NCBI GenBank assembly: GCA_964651495.1
Contig: CAZYWP010000004.1
Span: forward strand, 5,715-69,714
Reading direction: 5' to 3'
Length of the DNA: 64,000 nt
DNA from: CAZNVB01 sp964651495
GTDB taxonomy: Bacteria > Acidobacteriota > Aminicenantia > Aminicenantales > UBA8522
How positions within the stretch are numbered: the stretch's first letter is position 1; each line of letters begins with the position of its first letter. Both the position numbers and the translations under genes were made by a program. The notes under the pieces are model-generated. The model did not search any database. It was not told the DNA's origin and saw nothing but the letters and a program-made list of their open reading frames with translations. Below are positions 16,391 to 25,011 of this stretch, in pieces.

Positions 16391-18541
16391 CTATTCGATG
16401 AAAACAAGTGAGCGCTTCGAGCTCGTTCCCTGCAGGGCGGGTCGGAGCGACCTGGCCAGCTCTCCCCGGTTCCCCGATTTCAGGATTACCTGAACACGGT
16501 GGCGGCCTCTGATCCTGGAGACCGGCGCAAGAGATGGGCCGAAGACCTTGATCCTATCCCCTGAGCTCCTGGCCCGGGCGGCAAATTGCCTGGCCGCCGC
16601 GGCCACCCGGCGCAGGTTTTCCCCATGGAAAACGACCTCTGCCAGGGAAGAAAACGGCGGATAGTCAAGAAGCCGGCGGTATCGGATTTCCTGCCGGTAA
16701 AAAGCCCGGTAATCACCACGGACCGCCTCCCGGATGCTGAAATGCCCCGGGTCGGCGGTCTGGATCAGGATTTCGGAATCCTCTCCCCGGCGCAAAAACC
16801 GGAAAGCGCGAGAGATCGCCTGATAGGCTTTCTGTCCCGAACGGAAGTCGGCTAGGTGAAGCACGGTCTCGGGATGAAGCAGGCCGACGAGCGAAACCAG
16901 AGGCAGGCCGCTCTGATGGGCCAGGAGTTGTGTCCCGGCCAGGATGTCGATATCGCCGCCGCTGAACCGGGCAATAATCCTCTCCTTATCTTCTTTCCGG
17001 CCGGCTTCGTCGGTAGCAAAGACCTCGACCCGAATCCGGGGGAAAAGCTTTTTCAGCTCCTCCGCCAGAGCCTCCACGCCCTCCCCCCTTTTGACGACAA
17101 GGCGGCCGCCGCAGCGCGGGCATGTTCCGCTGGCGGGAACAGAATTCCGGCAGTAGTGGCAGACAAGCCTGCCCTCCCGCTTGTGGTATGACAGGGCCAG
17201 GTCGCAACGGTTGCAGCGCGGCACAAAACCGCACTTCGCGCAGACAAGATGGGAGGCGTAGCCGCGGCGGTTGAAGAAAAGAAGGATCGGTTCCTTTTTA
17301 TCCAGGCGGTCCTGGATGGCCAGCCTCAGCCGGGAAGAAACCACGCCGGGGTCTTTCCGGCTGTCGACGACGACCGTCCGGGGAAGCTGAGAAGCTGTTG
17401 TCAGGTCGATCAGGCAGCGCCCTTTTTCGGCCCGATAATAATTTTCCACAGTCGGCATGGAGCTGCCGTAAACCAGGACGGCCTTTTCTTCCCTGGCTCT
17501 CAGCCCGGCGGCCCTCCGGATATCGAACGGAAGGCCCTCTTGTTGGGAGTAGGACTCGTCGTGCTCTTCATCGAGGATGATGAGACGAACATCGTCCACC
17601 GGCGCCAAGAGGGCCGACCGGGTTCCGACCACGACTTCAACCCGCGCTTCTTTGACCTTCCGCCATTCGGTCTCTCTCTGTCGGCCCGTCATCCGGCTGT
17701 GAAGGAGCGCGGCCTTCTCCCCCAGTCGCCTCCTCAGCTTTTCCATCACCGCCGGGGTGAGGGCGATTTCAGGAATCAGGTAGAGAACCCTCCCCCCGCC
17801 GGAGAGGACATCCCTGATGAGCCGGATGTAGACCGGCTCGCGCCGCTCGGGCGGACCAAATAACATCCATTCCGAAAATTGCCGCCCGGCGACAGACTCG
17901 ATCACGGCTGCGGCGGCCCGCTGCAGGCCTTCGTCGAGGGAGAAATCCAATTCGAGCTGAGCCGGAGCTTTTTCCTCACCCAGCTCTTTTCTCCTCCGCA
18001 CCCGCTTGACCTCTTTCTCGACCGCCACCAGCTCGTTCTTTTGCATCCGGGCGAGCAGCGCCGGGATGCTCTTCACCCGGCATTTTTTCTCCAGAAAACG
18101 GAGGGAGCGCGGTTTCTCCGCTAGGCAGGACGCCACTTCTTTCTCTTCTCCGGAGAGCGCTCCCTGGTCCAGGGCCAGGCAGCCCCGTTCCGTCAGCGCG
18201 ACCAGGGCCGTGCTTCTGAGCAGAAACGTCGGCGGCACAGCAGCCTGCAGCACTTCCCCCCAGGAAATGAGGTAGTAGCGGCTTAATTTGCCGCTGAACG
18301 AAAGGAAGGCCGGGGAGAACAGCGAGGCTTCATCCAGCACCTCGGCAACCGGTTTGAGCTTCAGGCCGCCGGCCGGCCTTTTGCGGCGCAGCCCGACCAC
18401 AAACCCGGTCAGCGTTCTCGACCCGAACGGGACGAGCACCCGGACACCGACCTTGGCTCTCTCCCCAAGTTCCGGGGGGACCGAATAGGTAAAAGTGTGT
18501 TCAAGCGGGAGGGGCAGGATGACATCGGCGTAGAGGTTCAT
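16391..18541 (-). CDS. priA: PriA-family primosomal protein N' with degenerate helicase motifs
   Basis: 716 residues, with the N-terminal 3'-DNA-binding domain, two RecA-like lobes, zinc module and C-terminal domain. The eight zinc ligands are intact (CAKC, CNRC, CHYC, CPRC), as are PEIALTP and the DEEH box (LDEEHDESY). Walker A is destroyed: the expected GVTGSGKTEV is GPPERREPVY (residues 229-238), replacing the catalytic Lys with Glu235 and Thr with Pro236. Motif VI QxxGRxGR reads QAISRAFR. ATP hydrolysis is therefore unlikely, as in actinobacterial PriA homologues. A structural role in replication restart is possible. The ATG overlaps the upstream UDG stop by ATGA. Confidence 0.92.
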   Translation of the reverse strand: MNLYADVILPLPLEHTFTYSVPPELGERAKVGVRVLVPFGSRTLTGFVVGLRRKRPAGGLKLKPVAEVLDEASLFSPAFLSFSGKLSRYYLISWGEVLQAAVPPTFLLRSTALVALTERGCLALDQGALSGEEKEVASCLAEKPRSLRFLEKKCRVKSIPALLARMQKNELVAVEKEVKRVRRRKELGEEKAPAQLELDFSLDEGLQRAAAAVIESVAGRQFSEWMLFGPPERREPVYIRLIRDVLSGGGRVLYLIPEIALTPAVMEKLRRRLGEKAALLHSRMTGRQRETEWRKVKEARVEVVVGTRSALLAPVDDVRLIILDEEHDESYSQQEGLPFDIRRAAGLRAREEKAVLVYGSSMPTVENYYRAEKGRCLIDLTTASQLPRTVVVDSRKDPGVVSSRLRLAIQDRLDKKEPILLFFNRRGYASHLVCAKCGFVPRCNRCDLALSYHKREGRLVCHYCRNSVPASGTCPRCGGRLVVKRGEGVEALAEELKKLFPRIRVEVFATDEAGRKEDKERIIARFSGGDIDILAGTQLLAHQSGLPLVSLVGLLHPETVLHLADFRSGQKAYQAISRAFRFLRRGEDSEILIQTADPGHFSIREAVRGDYRAFYRQEIRYRRLLDYPPFSSLAEVVFHGENLRRVAAAARQFAARARSSGDRIKVFGPSLAPVSRIRGRHRVQVILKSGNRGELARSLRPALQGTSSKRSLVFIE

Positions 18542-19209
18542 TTCTTGCCGAGGGCGGCCATGACCTTCTGCATATCCTGCCAGACCAGCCTCTTGATGAT
18601 TTTGTCGCCTTCATTCCGGATGAGGTAGGACGGATGGAAGGTGGGCATGACCAGGATCTCGCCGTGGGGGTGGAAAGTGCCTCGGAGCGCGGACATGCCG
18701 GCGGCGGAGGGGATGAAGAAATCGGTGGCCACTTTGCCCAGGGTTACGATGATCCGGGGGGCGATGGCCTCGATCTGGACGAGCAGGTAGCCCCGGCAGC
18801 TGTCGATTTCCGGGCGAAGCGGGGTCCGATTTTTGGGTGGGCGGCACTTGACAATGTTGGTGATGTAGACCTCGTCCCGCTTAAACCCCATCGCCTCGAT
18901 GATCTTGGTCAGGAGCTGGCCGGCCCGGCCGACGAACGGCCGGCCCTGGATATCCTCATCGGCTCCCGGCGCCTCTCCGACAAACATGAGCCGGGAGTCA
19001 TAGCTCCCCTCTCCGGGCACGGCGAGCTTTCGTGTCGCTGCGAGAAGACAGAGGCGGCAGCCGAGGACTTTCTCTTCCAGGGCATGAAGAACGGACGTTT
19101 TCGGCTGTATCTTGGTCCCTGCCGAAGAGACAAAGTCCACTCCCAGGTCCGAGAAAAAGCGGAGCTGCTCCTCCAGGTGATCGAGCAGTCGTCTACTTCT
19201 TTTGGCCAA
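18538..19209 (-). CDS. Type-4 uracil-DNA glycosylase (Fe-S)
   Basis: 223 residues. Catalytic loop GEAPGADEDIQGRPFVGRAG, Fe-S ligands Cys51, Cys54, Cys122 and Cys138 (CRLC, VKC, DSC) and the leucine-loop region MPTFHPSYLIR fit family 4 UDGs, which remove uracil from DNA. An N-terminal extension of about 45 residues precedes the core. The only start that fits is TTG at 19209, within the 3' end of coaBC (17-nt overlap) and with GAGG 6 nt upstream. Its stop overlaps the priA start, so coaBC, UDG and priA form a tightly packed unit. Confidence 0.92.
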   Translation of the reverse strand: MAKRSRRLLDHLEEQLRFFSDLGVDFVSSAGTKIQPKTSVLHALEEKVLGCRLCLLAATRKLAVPGEGSYDSRLMFVGEAPGADEDIQGRPFVGRAGQLLTKIIEAMGFKRDEVYITNIVKCRPPKNRTPLRPEIDSCRGYLLVQIEAIAPRIIVTLGKVATDFFIPSAAGMSALRGTFHPHGEILVMPTFHPSYLIRNEGDKIIKRLVWQDMQKVMAALGKK

Positions 19210-20392
19210 GCAAGACCTCGACCTGGTCCAGGATGACCCGGCTGACCTCCCGCTTGCTCAACTTCCCCGTTTCGAGAATGACGCCGGCCGAACCCATCAG
19301 GATCACCCGGTTGAAATCCGATTCGAAACCAATGCCCTCGCCGGAGACATCGTTGGCCACGATGAGGTCCAGCTTCTTCTCCTCGAGCTTTCTCCGGGCG
19401 TTGTCAATGATGTTTTCGGTCTCGGCCGCAAACCCGACGATCACCTTGCGCCGTCGTCCGCGGGACCGGCTCAGGGTTTCGAGAATGTCCGCCGTCCTGA
19501 CGAGATCGACCTTTCGGAGAGCCTTCGTTTTCTTGATTTTTTGTCCTGCCGGGGAGGCCGGCCGGAAGTCCGACACGGCCGCGGCCATGATCACGGCATC
19601 CGCCCGGGAGAATTTCTCCTCGACTTCCGCGAGCATTTCAGCGGCGGTCTGCACCATCTTCCTCTCTACCCCTAAAGGAGGGTCAAGCGCCGTGGGACCG
19701 GAGACGAGGAGCACTTCCGCTCCCCTCCAGGCGGCTTCGGCAGCCAGCTCGTAACCCATTTTGCCGGAAGAGCGGCTGGACAGGAATCGCACCGGGTCGA
19801 TCGGTTCGCGGGTCGGACCGGCCGTGATAAGGAAGCTTTTTGCTTTCAGGCTTTCACTCTTGTCCAGGAGTTGCAGGCCTCGATCGACGATTGCCTGGGC
19901 AGAAGCCAGCCTTCCCCACCCTTCTTCCCGGCAGGCTAGATACCCTTTCTCGGGCAGGATGAACTCCACTCCGGCCGAGCGCAGGCTCCGGATATTGGCC
20001 TGCGTCTGGGGATGGAGATACATCGCCTGGTTCATGGCCGGAGCGATCAACACCGGACGGCGCACAGCCAGATAGAAAGTGGACAGAAAATCGTCGGCTA
20101 CCCCGGAGGCGAATTTGGCGATGATATTGGCCGTAGCCGGCGCCACCAGGAGGAGGGATATTTCTTCGGCCAGAGAGATGTGGGCGATCCGGTCCGAGTC
20201 CTCGTCGCCGAAGAGCTCGACGATGGCCTTCCGGCCGGAAAGCGAGCTGAACAGGCGCGGCGAAATGAGTTGTGCGGCATTCCGGGTCATGATGACCTGG
20301 ACCTGGACGTCCTTCTTCTGGAAGCCGCGGAGAATCTCGCAGGCCTTGTAAATGCTGATCGAAGACGATACTCCCAGGGCGATTTTTTTCAT
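19193..20392 (-). CDS. coaBC: Bifunctional phosphopantothenoylcysteine decarboxylase / phosphopantothenate-cysteine ligase
   Basis: 399 residues. The N-terminal CoaC flavodoxin-like half (1-185) has GVSSSISIYKACE, the active-site region ALIAPAMNQAMYLHP (here VLIAPAMN) and the substrate flap LACREEGWGRL with its Cys. The C-terminal CoaB half starts FLITAGPTREPIDPVRF, with SSRSSGKMGYELA, the nucleotide site VGFAAETEN and the KKLDLIVAND loop. Together they turn phosphopantothenate into phosphopantetheine for CoA synthesis. It follows gmk after 9 nt, an order also common in other bacteria. Confidence 0.95.
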   Translation of the reverse strand: MKKIALGVSSSISIYKACEILRGFQKKDVQVQVIMTRNAAQLISPRLFSSLSGRKAIVELFGDEDSDRIAHISLAEEISLLLVAPATANIIAKFASGVADDFLSTFYLAVRRPVLIAPAMNQAMYLHPQTQANIRSLRSAGVEFILPEKGYLACREEGWGRLASAQAIVDRGLQLLDKSESLKAKSFLITAGPTREPIDPVRFLSSRSSGKMGYELAAEAAWRGAEVLLVSGPTALDPPLGVERKMVQTAAEMLAEVEEKFSRADAVIMAAAVSDFRPASPAGQKIKKTKALRKVDLVRTADILETLSRSRGRRRKVIVGFAAETENIIDNARRKLEEKKLDLIVANDVSGEGIGFESDFNRVILMGSAGVILETGKLSKREVSRVILDQVEVLLGQKK

Positions 20393-20401
20393 GCTCTTTG
20401 T

Positions 20402-21001
20402 CTATCCCTTGCCGAAGTTCTCCAGAATGGGCTTGATCTCCGCTCTCCGGGCGGCCAGGCGCGACCGGTGACAGAGGATGATGGAGGCCAGCTTATCGGC
20501 GGCGTCACCCAGGTCGTCGTTGATCATGATATAATCAAAGCGGCTGTAATCCTTGACTTCTTCCCTGGCCACGGCCAGCCTTTCCCGGATCGCCGCCGCG
20601 CTGTCCGAGCGCCGGCGCTGGAGCCGTTTTTTCAGGGCGTCGAAACTCGGCGGCAGGACGAAGATGAAGACCGCGTTCTTGATTTTTTCTTTGACCTGCC
20701 TGGCTCCCTGGACATCGATGTCCAGGATCAAGTCCCCCTTCTTCCCTTTTTTGAGTTCTTTCTTGGACGTCCCGTACTGCGCGCCGTGGACGACCGCCCA
20801 CTCGACGAACTGGCCCCGTTTCGCCATTTTCTGGAACTCGTCCGGACTGACAAAATAATAGTCCCTGCCCTCAACCTCCCCCTCTCTTTTTTTCCGGGTG
20901 GTGTGGGACACGGAAAAACGCGCCCCCTTCAGGACGGCCAAGACCAGACCGATCAGGGTCGATTTCCCGCTCCCCGACGGGCCTGAAACGACATAGATCA
21001 T
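20402..21001 (-). CDS. gmk: Guanylate kinase
   Basis: 199 residues. P-loop GPSGSGKST at the N-terminus, GMP-binding signature SHTTRKKREGEVEGRDYYFV, DIDVQGARQVK and the lid region with RLQRRRSDS. It phosphorylates GMP to GDP. I chose ATG 21001, which gives the normal MIYVVSGPSG start with TGAGG about 9 nt upstream; a GTG at 21016 overlapping the yicC stop has no ribosome site. The yicC-gmk pairing is widely conserved. Confidence 0.95.
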   Translation of the reverse strand: MIYVVSGPSGSGKSTLIGLVLAVLKGARFSVSHTTRKKREGEVEGRDYYFVSPDEFQKMAKRGQFVEWAVVHGAQYGTSKKELKKGKKGDLILDIDVQGARQVKEKIKNAVFIFVLPPSFDALKKRLQRRRSDSAAAIRERLAVAREEVKDYSRFDYIMINDDLGDAADKLASIILCHRSRLAARRAEIKPILENFGKG

Positions 21002-21012
21002 TGGCTTCGACC

Positions 21013-21888
21013 TCACTCGATGTTTTGAACGTGCTGGCGGATGCTCTCGACTTCGCCTTTGATGGCCAGGCTGGCCCGGACAATCCCGATATCCTGGCTC
21101 TTGGAATTGATCGTGTTCACTTCCCGCGAAATCTCCTGGGAGAGGAAATCCAGCATCTTTCCCACCGGTTCTTCTCTCTCCTGGCCGGCCAATTCCTCAA
21201 ACGCCGCCAGGTGGCTCTGCAGCCGCAAAATCTCCTCGGCGATATCGGCCTTTTGGGCCAGCAAAGCGGCCTCCCCCTCCAGCTTTCCGTCCTGGAGAGA
21301 GCTCCCCCCGTTCATTTCCTTCAGGCGTTCCCTCAGCTTGTCGAGAAGGACAAAGGGCTGGGTTTTGGCCTTTTTTTCGATCCGCCTGAGCCCCTCTCTG
21401 ATCATGCCGAGATGGCGCTTGATCCGCCGCGCCGTCTCCCGGCCTTCCCGGCGCCGTTGCTTGAGTACGTCTTCGAGCGTCCGGTCGAAGCTCCGCTCCA
21501 GAAAGGCGGCCTCTTCTGCGGTCAGGTCCTTTCTCCTCAGCTCGACGACCTGGGGAATCCGGAATATGTTGTCAACCGATAAACTGGCTGCCTTCCCCAT
21601 CCGCCGGGAGGCCTTTTCCAGGGTCGAGAGAATCTTTTCGAGAAGGCCGTCGTTGATCATGATTACCCAGCCCGCCGGGTCGATGGTCAGGAGGTCGAGC
21701 GAGGCCTCCACCCTTCCCCGCTGGAGTTTCTTCTGGGCCAGGATCCGCAGCCGCCCCTCGAGCTCTCCGAGCGGCGCGCCCTTGTAGCTCCAGTCGAAGA
21801 AGCGATGGTTGAGGCTCTTGATCGTGATTTTGGCGCGGAGGCCTGCGGCGGCAAAGTCCCTTCCGGCGTAGCCGGTCATGCTTCTCAC
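21013..21888 (-). CDS. YicC/YloC-family endoribonuclease
   Basis: 291 residues, normal length. The N-terminus MRSMTGYAGRD and IKSLNHRFFDWSYKGAP match the family opening. The conserved C-terminal block is LDFLSQEISREVNTINSKSQD and the terminal IRQHVQNIE. YicC proteins are RNases tied to RNA turnover, and the genes typically sit before gmk, as here. The ATG overlaps the stop of the upstream ABC transporter (ATGA). Confidence 0.93.
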   Translation of the reverse strand: MRSMTGYAGRDFAAAGLRAKITIKSLNHRFFDWSYKGAPLGELEGRLRILAQKKLQRGRVEASLDLLTIDPAGWVIMINDGLLEKILSTLEKASRRMGKAASLSVDNIFRIPQVVELRRKDLTAEEAAFLERSFDRTLEDVLKQRRREGRETARRIKRHLGMIREGLRRIEKKAKTQPFVLLDKLRERLKEMNGGSSLQDGKLEGEAALLAQKADIAEEILRLQSHLAAFEELAGQEREEPVGKMLDFLSQEISREVNTINSKSQDIGIVRASLAIKGEVESIRQHVQNIE

Positions 21889-23690
21889 CGGCCTCCCTCC
21901 ATTTCCTCCGGGAACTGCAGGTCGTAGAGCTTTCTGTAGATGCCGTTTTTCTGGTAGAGCTCGTCGTGCGTCCCGGATTCGGCGATGCAGCCGTTGTCGA
22001 CCACGAAGATCTGGTCGGCCGTCCGGATTGTTGAGATCCGATGGGCGATGACCAGCGTCGTCCGGCCCCGCATGGCGTTGGCCAGGGCCGTCTGGACCAG
22101 TCTCTCGGACTCGGTATCGAGCGCCGAGGTCGCCTCGTCGAGGACAAGGAGGGGCGGATCCTTGAGCAGGGCCCGGGCGATGGCCAGCCGCTGTCGCTGC
22201 CCGCTCGACAACAGGCCGCCTTTTTCTCCGACCGGGGTGTCATAACCCTGGGGAAGCTCCATGACGAACTCGTGCGCCTTGGAGGCCTTGGCGACTTCGA
22301 TGATCCTCTCCAGCGGCGCCTCCTCCAGGCCGTAGGCGATGTTGTTGCGCACAGTATCGTTAAAAAGGATGGTCTCCTGGGTCACCAGTCCTATCTGGGC
22401 GCGCAAGGAGGACAGGGTCACCTCCCGGATGTCGATCCCGTCGATGCAGATTCTTCCCGCCGTCGGCTCATAGAAACGCGCCAGGAGGTTGATGATTGTG
22501 GTCTTGCCGGCGCCGCTGAGGCCGACAAAGGCGGCCGTCTCACTCGGACGGACAGAAAAAGTGATGTCGGAGAGCGTCGGGCGCGCTTCGTTGTAGCAGA
22601 ACGAGACTTCCTCGAACTTGACTTCTCCCCTGACGGGGGGGAGAGGATAAGCGGTCGGGCTGTCCTGAATCTGGGGCGGGATATCGAGCACTTCCCGCAC
22701 CCGCTGGTGGCAGGCGACCGCCTGCTGGATGACGTTGTTGGCGCGGTTGAGGCGGTTGATGGGGGTGTACATCATGAAAATGGCCATGACGAAGGCGCCG
22801 AAGTCGCCCGGGCTGATCGCTCCGGTGGCGATCCGGCGCGTTCCGACATACAGGATGAAGGCACCGACGAGGCCGCCGATGAACTCCATGAACGGCGAGG
22901 AGAGGCTGCCGATCCAGGCCAGTTTCAGGCTCGTCTTCAGATAGTCGGTCGTAGCCTGGAGGAATTTTTTGATCTCGAACTGCTCGGTGCCGAAGGCTTT
23001 GACGATCCTGTTTCCAGTGATGGTCTCATGGAGGAGGCTGTAGATCTGGGACATTTTTCTCTGGCCGACAAGGCTCTTTCTCTTGAGCTGCCGGCTGAAG
23101 GCGGCCAGCGGGACCACGGCCAGAGGAGTGATGACAAACGAAACAACAGCCAGGCGCAGGTCGATGATGAAAACGCCGACGAGGAGGGCGATAAGGATAA
23201 ACAGCTCCTCGACGAAATCGGCCAGGCTGCCCGAGATGGCCTGATGGATTTTATCGACGTCGCTGGTCAGACGGGACATCAAATCGCCCGTCAGCGCCCG
23301 GTCGAAAAATCCCGGGGACTGAAAAATCAGGTGAGAATAGAGCTCGTCCCGCAGCCGCTTGACAGCCCGGTGGCCCACGGATTTCATGAAAAAGGAAGAC
23401 ATAAACGTGAACAGCCCCTTGCCAAAAATGACAATCAGAAGAAGGAGGGGCAAAAATTGATAGAGCTGGTCTTCTCTGATGTTGAGGGTCCTGAAAATAA
23501 AGTCCATGAAGCGGGCCTTCTCCGGAATGGCGTCAGCCTTGGTCAGATGGAAAAGCCTGTCCATGATCGGCTGGACCAGGTTGACGAAGACGTAGGTGAA
23601 GAAGGCGACAAAAAAAGAGGAGAAAAAAGAGAGCAGGAGGAGCCTTTTTTCCTCCAACGCCAGCTTGAAGAGGGCAAAAGTCTCTTTCAT
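21885..23690 (-). CDS. MsbA-like ABC exporter (fused membrane and ATPase domains)
   Basis: 601 residues. Six membrane spans in the first ~330 residues, then an ATPase with Walker A GLSGAGKTT, Q-loop GLVTQETILFN, signature LSSGQRQRLAIARAL, Walker B LLVLDEATSALD and H-loop VIAHRIS. It would act as a homodimer. By family the substrate may be lipid A-core or another lipid, but the sequence does not decide this. It sits between the Asd-like gene and yicC, with 4-nt overlaps on both sides. Confidence 0.94.
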   Translation of the reverse strand: MKETFALFKLALEEKRLLLLSFFSSFFVAFFTYVFVNLVQPIMDRLFHLTKADAIPEKARFMDFIFRTLNIREDQLYQFLPLLLLIVIFGKGLFTFMSSFFMKSVGHRAVKRLRDELYSHLIFQSPGFFDRALTGDLMSRLTSDVDKIHQAISGSLADFVEELFILIALLVGVFIIDLRLAVVSFVITPLAVVPLAAFSRQLKRKSLVGQRKMSQIYSLLHETITGNRIVKAFGTEQFEIKKFLQATTDYLKTSLKLAWIGSLSSPFMEFIGGLVGAFILYVGTRRIATGAISPGDFGAFVMAIFMMYTPINRLNRANNVIQQAVACHQRVREVLDIPPQIQDSPTAYPLPPVRGEVKFEEVSFCYNEARPTLSDITFSVRPSETAAFVGLSGAGKTTIINLLARFYEPTAGRICIDGIDIREVTLSSLRAQIGLVTQETILFNDTVRNNIAYGLEEAPLERIIEVAKASKAHEFVMELPQGYDTPVGEKGGLLSSGQRQRLAIARALLKDPPLLVLDEATSALDTESERLVQTALANAMRGRTTLVIAHRISTIRTADQIFVVDNGCIAESGTHDELYQKNGIYRKLYDLQFPEEMEGGR

Positions 23691-24730
23691 GACGAAGACC
23701 GGTCGTGGGGCTTGCGCTGGAAGAGGATTTTGGCGATTTCCCAGGCGTTCAAGGCCGACCCCCTGGTCAGGTTATCCGTGATCGTCCAGATCCAGAAGGC
23801 GTTGGGAAGGGCTTCCTCTTTTTTAATCTGTCCGATGAAGATGGACTCTTTTCCGGCCACGGAAATCGCGGTAACCGGACAGGCGGCCGTGGCAGGCCCG
23901 ACCTTGAAAAAGGGACTTGCCCGATAAAGCCGGGCCAGGTCCTCGATCCTCGCCGCGGCGGCAAGCTCGACGTAAACCATGATCGCGTAGGTATGGAAAA
24001 TCGAAGCCTGGATAAGGGAGAGCGAAAGGGGAAAGCCGGGGACGGCAAGCACGCGCTTGATTTCGGCGGCAATCCGCCTTTCCTCCGAGGAGAAACCGCT
24101 GGCGTCCGGAGCTTCGGTATGGGACAGGAGGTTGAAAGCGATCTGCTGCTTGAAGACGTTCTTCTTGAGCGCCGAGCTGGAAAGGAGGGCGGCGCTCTGG
24201 CTGGCCAGTTCCTCGATGCCGGACTCCTCAAAGGCCGAGACGGGCTGCAGGACGAAGGCGATCGCCCTGGACAAGCCGAATTTGCGGCCGAGCCGGTCGA
24301 ACAGCGATGACAGGATGATCGTGACGGGATGAGGATTGGCAATAAGGTGAAAATGCTTAGCCGCCAGGATCTGATCATTCACCCCGGCGACGATCAGCGG
24401 GACATCCTCATCCGCGTTGAAGGTCGCCGCTAAATCGACAGCCTGGAATTTCTTGGCGGCGGCCAGCCGCCCGAACGTCCGGTTCGCCCTCTCGTCGGAG
24501 GCCAGGAATACGAGGTCCAGCCCTTCCAAGGAGCCCGCGTCGGGATGACGGATGACCTTGGGCTCATCCTGAAACTGGGTCAGTTTGCTGTACTCTTCAT
24601 CGACATCCGGGTCGAAAAACTCAATCTGGGTCAGGGGAAATCTCTTGACGCTGAGGATATTCTTGATCTCTTTTCCGCGCAGGGAATCCGGGCCGATCAG
24701 GGCGACCCGGAATGTCTTCTTGGCTTTCAT
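23687..24730 (-). CDS. Aspartate-semialdehyde dehydrogenase homologue lacking the catalytic Cys (USG-1-like)
   Basis: 347 residues with the Asd fold: a Rossmann start VALIGPDSLRGKEI, DLVFLASDE, and the C-terminal dimerisation half with FHTYAIMVYVEL. The active-site motif NP(G/N)C(S/T)T reads NPHPVT at residues 132-137, so the nucleophile Cys is Pro135. It therefore should not catalyse the thiohemiacetal chemistry of Asd. E. coli USG-1 is a comparable non-canonical homologue of unknown function. The final 15 residues are basic/Ser. Its stop overlaps the ABC exporter start, and no ribosome site precedes its own ATG. Confidence 0.85.
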   Translation of the reverse strand: MKAKKTFRVALIGPDSLRGKEIKNILSVKRFPLTQIEFFDPDVDEEYSKLTQFQDEPKVIRHPDAGSLEGLDLVFLASDERANRTFGRLAAAKKFQAVDLAATFNADEDVPLIVAGVNDQILAAKHFHLIANPHPVTIILSSLFDRLGRKFGLSRAIAFVLQPVSAFEESGIEELASQSAALLSSSALKKNVFKQQIAFNLLSHTEAPDASGFSSEERRIAAEIKRVLAVPGFPLSLSLIQASIFHTYAIMVYVELAAAARIEDLARLYRASPFFKVGPATAACPVTAISVAGKESIFIGQIKKEEALPNAFWIWTITDNLTRGSALNAWEIAKILFQRKPHDRSSS

Positions 24731-24745
24731 GATCGGGGCGAACGG

Positions 24746-24967
24746 TCAGCCCGTTTTGCGTAGCTCCGACATCATCAGGTACATTCTGTCTTTGAGGGCC
24801 AGCTTGCGCTTCTTGATCAGCCTTTCCTCGAGCCTTTCTTCCTCTGTCAGGAAGGCCTTGGCCTTGAAGCGTTCGAGCTTTTTCTCGAGCTGCTGGTGCT
24901 CATGGTTAAGCTTCCTGAAGGCGTCGCTTTGACGGAGCATCCGGTCTTTCAGTTCTTTTTCATCCAT
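24746..24967 (-). CDS. YdcH/DUF465-family small coiled-coil protein
   Basis: 73 residues. The Leu/Lys/Glu heptads with NHEHQQLEKKLERF, LTEEERLEERLIKKRKLALKDRMY match the DUF465 pattern of two helices joined by a short turn. Function is unknown in the family. ATG 24967 has GAGGGAG about 9 nt upstream; a longer in-frame version lacks one. It lies 15 nt before the Asd-like gene and is probably co-transcribed with it. Confidence 0.85.
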   Translation of the reverse strand: MDEKELKDRMLRQSDAFRKLNHEHQQLEKKLERFKAKAFLTEEERLEERLIKKRKLALKDRMYLMMSELRKTG

Positions 24968-25011
24968 CCACAGAACTCCCTCGGAAAGGATATCATAAGA
25001 CCGAGGCGAAT

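Noticed and set aside
22041..23927. 628-residue + strand frame opposite the ABC exporter and Asd-like gene
   Set aside because: Antisense shadow spanning two real genes; composition is Gln/Asp/Gly/Arg-rich with no recognisable fold.
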